The notes below the pieces were generated by a model. It was not told the DNA's origin, ran no database searches, and saw only the letters and a program-made list of their open reading frames with translations. Position numbers and translations under genes: made by a program. DNA of 64,000 bases from Streptomyces lienomycini (GTDB lineage: Bacteria; Actinomycetota; Actinomycetes; Streptomycetales; Streptomycetaceae). How positions within the stretch are numbered: position 1 is the first letter of the stretch; each line of letters begins with the position of its first letter. Shown piece after piece: positions 45,307-53,437 of the stretch. The stretch spans positions 4,774,001 through 4,838,000 of the forward strand of contig NZ_CP116257.1 of NCBI RefSeq assembly GCF_027947595.1, in the 5' to 3' direction.

Positions 45307-46377
45307 ATGGTCAACTCACCGGTGCTCGTCGAGAGCCTGCCCACGCCCGCGCAGGAAGAAGGACGCGGAAGAGAACGCGAGAAGGGAAGCGACTTCTCCG
45401 AACTCTCCCGGCGCATGGCCGACGAGGGGCTGCTCAGGCGCCGCCCGCTGTACTACACGGTGCGTTTCGGCGTGGTCGCCCTCGCGCTCGCGGGCGGTGT
45501 CGCCGCGTTCGTCGCCCTGGGGGACAGCTGGGGGCAGCTGTTCGTCGCGGTCGCCATGGCCGTCGTCTTCGGCCAGCTCGCACTGGCCGCCCACGACCTC
45601 GCCCACCGCCAGGTCTTCACCCGCCGCCGCCCCAGCGAGACGAGCGGCCTCCTGACGGCCAACCTGCTCCTCGGCATGAGCTACGGCTGGTGGATGAACA
45701 AGCACACCCGCCACCACGCCAACCCCAACCACGAGGAGAAGGACCCGGACGTCTCCCCCGACATCCTGGTCTGGTCACGCGGACAGGCCCGCCGGGCGAC
45801 CGGGCTGCCGCGCTTCGTCGGGAAGCACCAGGCCGCCCTGTTCTTCCCGCTGCTGACCCTGGAAGGACTCAACCTCAGCTTCAACAGCTTCAAGGCGCTC
45901 GGCGGCCGGGCCGTGAAACGCCCCGCCCTGGAGGCGACCCTCCTCGTCGTCCACTTCGTCCTGTACTTCGGCGGCCTGTTCACCGTCCTGTCCCCCGGCA
46001 AGGCGCTCGCCTTCATCGCCGTGCACCAGGGCCTGTTCGGCATCTACCTCGGCTCGGTCTTCGCCCCCAACCACAAGGGCATGCCCATGATCGAGGACGG
46101 CACCCGGCTCGACTTCCTGCGGCGCCAGGTCCTCACCTCCCGCAACGTACGCGGCGGGCTCCTCGTCGACGCCTTCATGGGCGGCCTCAACCACCAGATC
46201 GAACACCATCTCTTCCCCAGCATGCCCACCCCCGCCCTCGGCCGCGCCCAGACCATCACCGAGGCCTACTGCGCCGAACTCGGCGTGCCCTACCACCAGA
46301 CGGGACTCCTCGCCTCCCACCGCGAAGCCCTGCGCCACATGCACAGCGTCGGACGGGAACTGCGCGAGGGCCGCTGA
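45307..46377 (+). CDS. Membrane fatty acid (acyl-CoA) desaturase
   Basis: The 356-residue di-iron enzyme has four membrane spans (about 50-95 and 190-245). The three histidine boxes are AAHDLAHRQVF, MNKHTRHHANPNHEEKDPD and LNHQIEHHLFPSMP. It resembles the DesA3/linoleoyl-type acyl-CoA desaturases that introduce a delta-9 bond. Its stop lies one base from the convergent uppP stop. ATG 45307 is used; no longer frame has a ribosome site. Confidence 0.9.
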   Translation: MVNSPVLVESLPTPAQEEGRGREREKGSDFSELSRRMADEGLLRRRPLYYTVRFGVVALALAGGVAAFVALGDSWGQLFVAVAMAVVFGQLALAAHDLAHRQVFTRRRPSETSGLLTANLLLGMSYGWWMNKHTRHHANPNHEEKDPDVSPDILVWSRGQARRATGLPRFVGKHQAALFFPLLTLEGLNLSFNSFKALGGRAVKRPALEATLLVVHFVLYFGGLFTVLSPGKALAFIAVHQGLFGIYLGSVFAPNHKGMPMIEDGTRLDFLRRQVLTSRNVRGGLLVDAFMGGLNHQIEHHLFPSMPTPALGRAQTITEAYCAELGVPYHQTGLLASHREALRHMHSVGRELREGR

Positions 46378-46378
46378 C

Positions 46379-47215
46379 TCAACTGTTCAGCACGCCGGTG
46401 CCGAGCAGCCCGAACAGCAGGACACCGACCGCGATCCGGTAGATCACGAACGCGTTGAAGGTGTGCTTGGCGACGAACTTCAGCAGCCAGGCGATGGAGG
46501 CGTAGGCCACCACGAAGGAGACGAGGGTGCCGACCGCGAGCGGCGCGGCACCCGCTCCCGTGCCCAGCGCGTCCTTCAGCTCGTACAGGCCGGCGCCGGT
46601 CAGGGCCGGGATGCCGAGGAAGAAGGACAGCCGGGTGGCGGCGACCCGGTCGAGGTCGAGCAACAGGGCGGTGGACATGGTGGCGCCGGAGCGGGAGAAG
46701 CCCGGGAAGAGGAGCGCGAGGATCTGGGAGCCGCCGACCAGCATCGCGTCCTTGAGGGACGTGTCGTCCTCGCCCCGCTTGTGCCGGCCGGTGCGGTCCG
46801 CCCACCACATCACGCCGCTGCCGACGATCAGCGAGCCGGCGACGACCCACAGCGAGGCGAGCGGTCCCTTGATCAGGGGCTTGGCGGCCAGGCCGACCAG
46901 GACGATCGGGATGGTGGCATAGACGACCCACCAGGCGAACTTGTAGTCGTGGTGGTAGCGCTCCTCCCGGTCGCGCAGCCCGCGCGCCCAGGCGGAGACG
47001 ATCCGCGCGATGTCCTTGGAGAAGTAGACGAGGACGGCGGCGATGGCGCCGACCTGGATGACCGCCGAGAAACCGATGACGGAGTCGTCGTCGACGGGGA
47101 TGCCCATCAGCCCCTCGACGATCTTGAGATGCCCGGTGGAGGAGACGGGGAGGAATTCGGTCACCCCCTCGACGGCTCCGAGGACGACGGCCTGACCGAT
47201 GCTGATGGCGCTCAT
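46379..47215 (-). CDS. uppP: Undecaprenyl-diphosphatase UppP (BacA)
   Basis: Integral membrane phosphatase of 278 residues that recycles the undecaprenyl carrier of cell-wall synthesis. GAVEGVTEFLPVSSTGHLKI holds the catalytic Glu-rich motif, and FPGFSRSGATMSTALLLDLD the second (PGxSRSxxT) motif. Eight hydrophobic segments follow the family pattern. Overexpression of such enzymes gives bacitracin resistance. It is first on its strand, followed 39 bases later by nothing on the same strand. Confidence 0.94.
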   Translation of the reverse strand: MSAISIGQAVVLGAVEGVTEFLPVSSTGHLKIVEGLMGIPVDDDSVIGFSAVIQVGAIAAVLVYFSKDIARIVSAWARGLRDREERYHHDYKFAWWVVYATIPIVLVGLAAKPLIKGPLASLWVVAGSLIVGSGVMWWADRTGRHKRGEDDTSLKDAMLVGGSQILALLFPGFSRSGATMSTALLLDLDRVAATRLSFFLGIPALTGAGLYELKDALGTGAGAAPLAVGTLVSFVVAYASIAWLLKFVAKHTFNAFVIYRIAVGVLLFGLLGTGVLNS

Positions 47216-47254
47216 GGGAACCAGTTCCTACTACACGCGGGTGAGCGCCCCGCG

Positions 47255-47629
47255 TCATGTCCAGAGCGCGTCGGCCACTGTCACCCCCGCGAACGCCGCC
47301 GCGAGGCCGGCCGCCACACTCGCCGCGACGTTCACCGCGGCCTGCAGACGGGCACCGGTCTCGGCCAGCCGGAGCGTCTCGTAGGAGAAGGTCGAGTACG
47401 TCGTGAGGGCGCCGCACAGTCCGGTCCCCAGCAGCAGCCGCAGGTTCGAACCGGCCGCTCCGGCCAGGGCCGCACCGGTCAGAAGGCCGAGGATCAGGCT
47501 GCCGACCACGTTGACCGTGAAGGTCCCCCAGGGGAAGACGGAGTCGTGCCGGGACTGCACCGCGCGGTCGGTGAGATAGCGCAGCGGGGCACCCACCATC
47601 CCGCCCGCGACGACCAGCAGCCAGTTCAC
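47255..47629 (-). CDS. fluC: Fluoride ion channel FluC/CrcB (small copy)
   Basis: The 124-residue four-span protein has [36 protein letters not shown] and [19 protein letters not shown], the Fluc signature with the conserved Asn and Phe-box residues. The GTG start overlaps the preceding DUF190 stop (GTGA). Fluc channels are dual-topology dimers; here two genes supply two versions. Confidence 0.93.
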   Translation of the reverse strand: MNWLLVVAGGMVGAPLRYLTDRAVQSRHDSVFPWGTFTVNVVGSLILGLLTGAALAGAAGSNLRLLLGTGLCGALTTYSTFSYETLRLAETGARLQAAVNVAASVAAGLAAAFAGVTVADALWT

Positions 47630-47973
47630 AACGACCTCTTACCCTCGTACCCGACGACCTCGCACGGGTCGAGGGTGACCAGCCCGTCGGTGACGACCTC
47701 GCCGAGGAGCGGCAGGAAGCCGCGTACGCGGTCCTCGGTGTCGACGATGACGACGGCCACGGGCAGGTCCTCGCTCAGGGACAGCAGCCTGGTGGTGTGG
47801 ATCACGGAGGAGGCGCCGAAGCCCTCGACGCCGCGGAAGACGCTGGCGCCCGCGAGCCCCGCCGCGTGGGCGCGGTGGACGATCTCCGCGTACAGGGGGC
47901 GGTGGTGCCAGGTGTCGTTCTCGCCGACGAGGACGGTCAGGCGAAGGGCACCGCGGGTCGTCGGCCTCGTCAT
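47626..47973 (-). CDS. DUF190 protein
   Basis: The 115-residue GlnB-like ferredoxin-fold protein has [39 protein letters not shown] and [23 protein letters not shown]190 genes are commonly found with crcB/fluC. It is wedged between two fluC copies with 4-base overlaps on both sides, so all three are co-translated. A role in fluoride regulation is inferred. Confidence 0.92.
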   Translation of the reverse strand: MTRPTTRGALRLTVLVGENDTWHHRPLYAEIVHRAHAAGLAGASVFRGVEGFGASSVIHTTRLLSLSEDLPVAVVIVDTEDRVRGFLPLLGEVVTDGLVTLDPCEVVGYEGKRSL

Positions 47974-48434
47974 GACCGCCTCCACTTCAGGACGCGGCGG
48001 GCCGTCCACGCGGCGAGCCCCACCGCCGTGAGTGCCACGAGCGGGGTCGCGGCGAGGTAGACCAGGCCGAGGCGGGCCCGGCCGTCGGCGAACAGGTACC
48101 GGCTGTCGACCGCGTAGGTGGAGAACGTGGTGAAACCGCCGAGCACCCCGGTGCCGAAGAAGGGCCGGACCAGGTGATGGGCGGCCCGCGCCTCGGTGAT
48201 GACGACCATGAACACGCCGATCACGGCGCAGCCGACGGCGTTGACGCCGAAGGTCGTCCAGGGGAACTGGCCGGTCGGCGTCGGCCACCACAGGGAGGCG
48301 GCGTAGCGGGCGGCGGCGCCGGTGCCGCCGCCGAGGGCCACGGCCGCGACGACGGGCCCCTGGGCACGCCACCGCGAGCGTCGCGGGGCCGGGGACCGGG
48401 CGTCGCCGACGCTCCCGGTCTTCGGGACTGTCAT
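47970..48434 (-). CDS. fluC: Fluoride ion channel FluC/CrcB (large copy)
   Basis: The 154-residue version has an N-terminal basic extension of about 35 residues, then [36 protein letters not shown] and [20 protein letters not shown]. It overlaps DUF190 by ATGA. ATG 48434 has an AGGAG ribosome site upstream. It probably forms a heterodimer with the small copy, as paired Fluc genes do. No fluoride riboswitch signature was found before it. Confidence 0.9.
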   Translation of the reverse strand: MTVPKTGSVGDARSPAPRRSRWRAQGPVVAAVALGGGTGAAARYAASLWWPTPTGQFPWTTFGVNAVGCAVIGVFMVVITEARAAHHLVRPFFGTGVLGGFTTFSTYAVDSRYLFADGRARLGLVYLAATPLVALTAVGLAAWTARRVLKWRRS

Positions 48435-48617
48435 GGTCGTGCTTCTCCTACTCGCCCGGGCAGGGGTGTGCCACTGTTCGCAAGTAGGGACCGTTGGCGG
48501 CGTCCGCCGCGGTTCGGGTACGGCGGGCCCCACCGCCGCGCCGCGCCCGTACGGGTCGCGGCCGGTGTTCAGCGTAACGCGGGGCGGCGCCCGGGTCACC
48601 CCGGAGGCCGTCCGCCC

Positions 48618-49019
48618 CTAGGGGCGGGCCAGCAGGGTGCGCACGCCGTCCGAGGTGAGGGTGAGGCGGTGTTCCGAGCCGGCGTCGATGGACAGCGACA
48701 GGTCGTCGGCCGGCCACTGCGCGGCGAGGGCGCCCAGCGGCACCATGCGGTAGCGGGAGACGTACGGCAGCAGGTCGGCCATCTCCAGCTCCGAGGTGAA
48801 CACCGGCACCACCTGGCGGCCGCCCTGCTGTTCCAGCACCGGCAGCGCCAGCATCCCGGGGTCGGCGGCGTCGTGGTCGTTCGCGTCGTCGGGCACCGGT
48901 ACGAGGACGTCGCTGCTCGCGAGCGTGTCGAGCGCCGTCGTGTCCTCGGTGTTCTCGGCGAGCGTGTCCAGCGCCTGCTGAGCGGGCGTGACGGGGTGGT
49001 CGTTCGCGGGTGTCTCCAT
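48618..49019 (-). CDS. SseB-like protein
   Basis: The 133-residue acidic protein has LVPVPDDANDHD, VLEQQGGRQVVPVFTSELEM and LSIDAGSEHRLTLTSDGV, matching the SseB N-terminal domain. The function of this domain in actinobacteria is unknown. It lies upstream of fluC on the same strand with a 183-base gap. Confidence 0.8.
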   Translation of the reverse strand: METPANDHPVTPAQQALDTLAENTEDTTALDTLASSDVLVPVPDDANDHDAADPGMLALPVLEQQGGRQVVPVFTSELEMADLLPYVSRYRMVPLGALAAQWPADDLSLSIDAGSEHRLTLTSDGVRTLLARP

Positions 49020-49153
49020 GGCAGATCCCCTGGTAGCGGCGGTGATGTGCCCGCGCGAGTGATCGGCGGACGCGGTTCAGGCTCGCGTACCCGGTCGTCC
49101 ACGGCGCAATCCTGTCCGGGATGCGGCACTCATCTGATCGACCTGGGGCCCAC

Positions 49154-49187
49154 TTGATCGATCAATCGGGCGGTGGGGTTAGCATAT
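49154..49187 (+). promoter_or_regulatory. Palindrome and -10-like element of the GAPDH gene
   Basis: TTGATCGATCAA (49154-49165) is a perfect 12-bp palindrome; another TGATCGA lies 20 bases earlier. TTAGCATAT (49179-49187) resembles a -10 element. The palindrome-to-box spacing is rather long for a standard -35, so an operator role is possible. Confidence 0.45.
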
Positions 49188-49217
49188 GAGCGCCGCCTAG
49201 CTCGAAAGATAAGAGAC

Positions 49218-50672
49218 GTGACTGTCAACGACGACTCGTTCACCAACTGGAAGAACCGCGAAGAGACCGCGGAATCGATGATCCCGATGATCGGGAAGCT
49301 GCACCGGGAGCAGGACGTCACGATCCTGCTGCACAGCCGTTCCCTGGTGAACAAGTCGGTGGTCAGCATTCTCAAGACCCACCGCTTCGCCCGCCAGATC
49401 GCCGGCGCGGAACTGTCGGTCACCGAGACGATGCCCTTCCTGCGGGCTCTCACCACGCTCGACCTCGGGCCCTCCCAGATCGACATCGGCATGCTCGCCG
49501 CGACCCACAAGGCCGACGACCGCGGGCTGTCGGTGGAGGAGTTCACCGCGGAGGCCGTCGCGGGGGCCACGGGCGCCAACAAGATCGACCGCCGTGAGGG
49601 CCGCGACGTCGTCCTGTACGGCTTCGGCCGCATCGGCCGGCTCGTGGCCCGCCTGCTCATCGAGAAGGCCGGCTCGGGCAACGGCCTGCGGCTGCGCGCC
49701 ATCGTCGTCCGGGGCGGGGGGGAGCGGGCCGCCGAAGACATCGTCAAGCGCGCCTCGCTGCTGCGCCGCGACTCCGTGCACGGCCAGTTCCAGGGCACGA
49801 TCACCGTCGACGAGGACAACAGCACGATCCTCGCCAACGGCAACGCCATCAAGGTGATCCACGCCGACGACCCGACGCAGGTCGACTACACGGCGTACGG
49901 CATCAGCAACGCCATCCTCATCGACAACACCGGCAAGTGGCGCGACCGCGAGGGCCTGTCGAAGCACCTGCGGCCGGGCATCGACAAGGTGGTGCTGACC
50001 GCGCCGGGCAAGGGCGACGTCCCGAACATCGTCCACGGCGTCAACCACGACACCATCAAGCCGGACGAGCGGATCCTGTCCTGCGCCTCCTGCACGACCA
50101 ACGCGATCGTCCCGCCGCTCAAGGCGATGGAGGACGAGTACGGCGTGCTGCGCGGTCACGTGGAGACGGTGCACTCCTTCACCAACGACCAGAACCTGCT
50201 GGACAACTACCACAAGTCGGACCGCCGGGGGCGCAGCGCGCCGCTGAACATGGTCATCACGGAGACCGGCGCCGCCTCCGCCGTCGCCAAGGCCCTGCCC
50301 GACCTGAAGGCGCGGATCACCGGCAGCTCGATCCGGGTGCCCGTGCCGGACGTGTCGATCGCGATCCTCAACCTCCAGCTGGCCCGCGAGGCGAGCCGCG
50401 AGGAGGTCGTGGACCACCTGCGCGAGGTGTCGCTGACCTCTCCGCTCAAGCGGCAGATCGACTTCATCAGCGCCCCCGACGCCGTCTCCAGCGACTTCAT
50501 CGGCTCGCGCCACGCCTCGATCGTGGACGCGGGCGCGCTGAAGGTCGAGGGCGACAACGCGATCCTCTACCTCTGGTACGACAACGAGTTCGGCTACTCC
50601 TGCCAGGTCGTGCGGGTCGTCCAGCACGTCTCCGGGGTGGAGTACCCGACGTACCCGGCGCCGGAGGCCTGA
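49218..50672 (+). CDS. gap2: Glyceraldehyde-3-phosphate dehydrogenase, long actinobacterial form
   Basis: The 484-residue enzyme carries an N-terminal extension of about 125 residues (DSFTNWKNREETAESMIPMI ...) before the NAD domain RDVVLYGFGRIGRLVARLL. The catalytic Cys is in LSCASCTTNAIVPPLK, and the His in EWVHSF-type HVETVHSFTNDQNLLDNYH. GSSIRVPVPDVSIAILNLQL and the closing WYDNEFGYSCQVVRVV complete it. This long form is typical of the second gap gene in Streptomyces. GTG 49218 follows GAAAGATAAGAG. Confidence 0.93.
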   Translation: MTVNDDSFTNWKNREETAESMIPMIGKLHREQDVTILLHSRSLVNKSVVSILKTHRFARQIAGAELSVTETMPFLRALTTLDLGPSQIDIGMLAATHKADDRGLSVEEFTAEAVAGATGANKIDRREGRDVVLYGFGRIGRLVARLLIEKAGSGNGLRLRAIVVRGGGERAAEDIVKRASLLRRDSVHGQFQGTITVDEDNSTILANGNAIKVIHADDPTQVDYTAYGISNAILIDNTGKWRDREGLSKHLRPGIDKVVLTAPGKGDVPNIVHGVNHDTIKPDERILSCASCTTNAIVPPLKAMEDEYGVLRGHVETVHSFTNDQNLLDNYHKSDRRGRSAPLNMVITETGAASAVAKALPDLKARITGSSIRVPVPDVSIAILNLQLAREASREEVVDHLREVSLTSPLKRQIDFISAPDAVSSDFIGSRHASIVDAGALKVEGDNAILYLWYDNEFGYSCQVVRVVQHVSGVEYPTYPAPEA

Positions 50673-50696
50673 TCCCGGGGTACGCGTACCGGGCGT

Positions 50697-50739
50697 GCGC
50701 GAGGGGCGGTGGGAGTCAGGTTCCCACCGCCCCTCGCGC
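50697..50739. terminator. Strong bidirectional terminator
   Basis: GCGCGAGGGGCGGTGGGA (50697-50714) pairs perfectly with TCCCACCGCCCCTCGCGC (50722-50739); loop of 7 bases. It separates the convergent gap2 and nanE genes. Confidence 0.85.
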
Positions 50740-50747
50740 GTTCCGGG

Positions 50748-51443
50748 TCAGGGCGCCAGGGCGTCCGCGAAGAGCCGGGTCAGCGCGGTCGGCGCGGTGA
50801 TGGCGGTGCCGACGACGACGCTGTGCGCTCCCGCCGCGAGGGCCCGCGCGGCCTGCTCGGGCGTCGCGATGCGGCCCTCGGCGATCACCGGGGTGTCGAG
50901 CGCTCCGGCCAGGTCGGTGACCAGGGCCAGGTCCGGGGCGCTCTGCACCGGGGAGCCCGGCACGTACCCGGACAGGGTGGTGCCGACGAGGTCGGCCCCC
51001 TGGTCGGCGGCGGCACGGCCCTCGCCGAGGGTCGACACGTCGGCCATCACCAGGGCACCCGCCGCGTGCACGGCCTCGACCAGTTCGGCGAAGGTGCTGC
51101 CGTCGGGGCGCGGACGCGCGGTCGCGTCGGCGGCGACGACCGCGGCACCGGCCTCGACCAGGGCGAGGGCGTGGCGCACGGTCGGGGTGATGAAGACCCC
51201 GCTGTCGCCGTCCTTCCACAGGCCGATCACCGGGAGGTCGACGGCCGCCGCGGTGGCCGCGACGACCTCCGGGTCGTTGACGCGCACCGCCGCCGCACCG
51301 CCGGAGCGCGCCGCCAGGGTCATGCGGACCAGGGTGTCGGTCTCGCGCATCGGGTCGCCGGGCGGCGCCTGGCAGGACACGATCAGGCGGCCCTTGAGGG
51401 CTTCGGCCAGGGACACGGCCGCGGGCGTGGACGCCGGGGTCAT
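50748..51443 (-). CDS. nanE: N-acetylmannosamine-6-phosphate 2-epimerase
   Basis: TIM-barrel epimerase of 231 residues converting ManNAc-6-P to GlcNAc-6-P. It has LKGRLIVSCQAPPGDPMRET at the N-terminus, VIGLWKDGDSGVFITPTVRH, DATARPRPDG (catalytic Lys equivalent region), GTTLSGYVPG and VIAEGRIATPEQAARALAAG. Last gene of the nanAKE unit; it overlaps nanK by ATGA. Confidence 0.94.
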   Translation of the reverse strand: MTPASTPAAVSLAEALKGRLIVSCQAPPGDPMRETDTLVRMTLAARSGGAAAVRVNDPEVVAATAAAVDLPVIGLWKDGDSGVFITPTVRHALALVEAGAAVVAADATARPRPDGSTFAELVEAVHAAGALVMADVSTLGEGRAAADQGADLVGTTLSGYVPGSPVQSAPDLALVTDLAGALDTPVIAEGRIATPEQAARALAAGAHSVVVGTAITAPTALTRLFADALAP

Positions 51444-52393
51444 GGACGGGCTCCAGTGAGGTGGGGTTCGTGCAGGGGCAGGGTGCGGGTCAGCTCGGCC
51501 GCGCCGAGGACCGCGGCGTCGGCGCCGCCGCGGGGTGCGACGGGGCGCAGCGACCGCAGCGGCGGCATGAGCTCGGCGGCGAACGCCGCGCACAGCGCGT
51601 CCCGGTACAGGGCGCCGATGCGGGGCACGCCGCCGGTGACGACGACGCGGTGCGGGCCGAGCGCGTTGGCCAGGCCGCCCAGGGCGCGACCGGTGGCGCG
51701 GGCGCCGAGGGTGATGGCCTCGGTGGCGTGGCCGTCGCCCGCGGCGGCGCGTTCGGCGACGGTCTGGAGGCGGTCGGCCGGTGTTCCGCCGAGCCGCGCG
51801 TAGTGGGCGGTGATGGCGGGGCCGGCCGCGATCGCCTCCAGGTGGCCGGTGGCCCCGCAGGTGCAGGGCAGTCCCGCGGCCTCGGGGCTGGGCAGGTGCC
51901 CGAGGTGTCCGGCGATCCCGGCGGCGCCGTGCAGCATGCGCCCGGCGGCGGCGACGGCACCGCCGACTCCGGTGCCCACGGCGGCGTAGATCAGGGTGCC
52001 GTCGTCGCCGAGGCCGGCGAGTTCCGGGCCGGCGGCGGCGCGTACGTCGTTGTCGCAGGCCACGGGGAGGCCGGTGCGGTCGGCGAGGCCGGTGGCCAGC
52101 CGGGTCCCGGCCCAGCCGCGGATGGTGTCGGTGGCGCTGGTGACGGTTCCGGTGACGGGGTCGATCACACCGGCCGCGGCGACGCCGATCGCGGTGGTGC
52201 CGGGCGCCCGCACCGCGAGGGCGGCCTCGGCCAGCGCGTCCAGCACCGCCCCGGCGCCCCGGGTCGCCGGGGTGGGCCGGGTGTGCCGGGCGAGCACGGT
52301 GGCGTCGGCGCCGACCAGGGCGGCGGCGATCTTCGTACCGCCCAGGTCGAGGCCGATCACCGGCCCGTCCGGATGCCGTGCGGTCGCGGTCAT
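51440..52393 (-). CDS. nanK: N-acetylmannosamine kinase (ROK family)
   Basis: The 317-residue ROK kinase has the ATP loop VIGLDLGGTKIAAALVGAD and the active Asp in VACDNDVRAAAGPELAGL. The zinc ligands are a His plus the Cys pair in GHLPSPEAAGLPCTCGATG (one Cys fewer than the classic CxCGxxGC, as in many kinase forms). It overlaps nanA and nanE by ATGA on both sides. ManNAc as substrate is inferred from these neighbours. Confidence 0.9.
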   Translation of the reverse strand: MTATARHPDGPVIGLDLGGTKIAAALVGADATVLARHTRPTPATRGAGAVLDALAEAALAVRAPGTTAIGVAAAGVIDPVTGTVTSATDTIRGWAGTRLATGLADRTGLPVACDNDVRAAAGPELAGLGDDGTLIYAAVGTGVGGAVAAAGRMLHGAAGIAGHLGHLPSPEAAGLPCTCGATGHLEAIAAGPAITAHYARLGGTPADRLQTVAERAAAGDGHATEAITLGARATGRALGGLANALGPHRVVVTGGVPRIGALYRDALCAAFAAELMPPLRSLRPVAPRGGADAAVLGAAELTRTLPLHEPHLTGARP

Positions 52394-53349
52394 CGGACCG
52401 GCAGCAGCCCGGCGCCGCGCAGGTGCCGCTCGACGTGGGCGACGGACTCCTCGCCCAGCTGGATCTGCGGGGCGGCGGTGGTGCCGTGGGTGAACACGCC
52501 GAGCAGCCGCAGCGCGTGCTTGAAGGCGCCGATCGCGGAGGAGTTGCGGCCCATCTCGCTCTCGGGGCCCGCGTCGACCAGGCCGAACAGCTCGACGAGC
52601 CGCTCCTGTTCCTTGACGGCGCCGTCGAGGTCGCCCCCGCGCACGGCGTCGTAGAGGCGGACGTAACCGGCCGGGTCGACGTTGCCGAGGCCGGGGACCA
52701 CGCCGTCGGCGCCGGCCAGCAGGGCGGCGTCCACGGTCAGTTCGGAGCCGGTGAGGACGCTGAAGGAGGGGGCGGGACCGTCGGCGCGGCCGTGGCGTCC
52801 GCCGAGTTCGACGAGGAGCCTGCGCAGGCCGCCCTCGTCGCCGCTGCTGTCCTTGAGCCCGGCCAGCGTGCCGTCCTCGGCGAGTTCGCGCACCAGGGCG
52901 GCGGAGAGCTTGCTGTGCACGGAGACGGGCAGGTCGTAGGCGTACAGGGGCAGGTCGACGGCGGAGCGGATCGCGCGGAAGTGGGCGGCGGTCTCGCGCG
53001 GGTGGGTGCGGGCGTAGAAGGGGGCGGTGGCGACCAGGGCGTCGGCGCCGGCCTTGTGGGCGGCCTCGGCGTGGGCGAGCACGCGGGGGGTGGTCATGTC
53101 GATGACCCCGGCGAGGACGGGGACGCGGCCCGCGACGGCCTCGACGACCGTCTCCAGGGCGACGGCCCGCTGCCGGTCGGTGAGGAAGGCGACCTCGCTG
53201 CTGGAGCCCAGGGCGAACAGCCCGTGCACTCCCCCGGCGACGAGGTGCTCGACGAGGCGGGTGAGCGAGGCGGTGTCGACTTCGCCCGACGCGTCCATGG
53301 GGGTGCAGACGGGCGGCACGACGCCGCGCAGGGGCTGGGACGAGGACAT
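52390..53349 (-). CDS. nanA: N-acetylneuraminate lyase (DapA/NanA family)
   Basis: Class I aldolase of 319 residues that splits sialic acid into ManNAc and pyruvate. It has RGVVPPVCTPMDASGEVDTA, GLFALGSSSEVAFLTDRQRA, Tyr in LPLYAYDLPVS and the Schiff-base Lys in GTLAGLKDSSGDEGGLRRLL. Related enzymes include dihydrodipicolinate synthase, but the nanK/nanE context decides for NanA. It follows the sialidase gene after a hairpin. Confidence 0.88.
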   Translation of the reverse strand: MSSSQPLRGVVPPVCTPMDASGEVDTASLTRLVEHLVAGGVHGLFALGSSSEVAFLTDRQRAVALETVVEAVAGRVPVLAGVIDMTTPRVLAHAEAAHKAGADALVATAPFYARTHPRETAAHFRAIRSAVDLPLYAYDLPVSVHSKLSAALVRELAEDGTLAGLKDSSGDEGGLRRLLVELGGRHGRADGPAPSFSVLTGSELTVDAALLAGADGVVPGLGNVDPAGYVRLYDAVRGGDLDGAVKEQERLVELFGLVDAGPESEMGRNSSAIGAFKHALRLLGVFTHGTTAAPQIQLGEESVAHVERHLRGAGLLPVR

Positions 53350-53389
53350 GGTGTTTCTCCTGGGCTGTGCGGGTGGTGGTACGGGTGGA

Positions 53390-53431
53390 ACGGGCCGCCG
53401 GGCGCCGGGATGCCGGCGCCGGGCGGCCCGT
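53390..53431. terminator. Hairpin between sialidase and nanA
   Basis: ACGGGCCGCCGGGCGCCGG (53390-53408) pairs with CCGGCGCCGGGCGGCCCGT (53413-53431), one mismatch and a 4-base loop. It could partly terminate transcription and give different levels for secreted and cytosolic functions. Confidence 0.7.
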
Positions 53432-53437
53432 GGCCGG

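Noticed and set aside
48435..48617. Possible fluoride riboswitch before the fluC operon
   Set aside because: I looked on the - strand for the conserved GGxGAUGG start and paired CC/GGCUGAUG-type blocks and did not find them.
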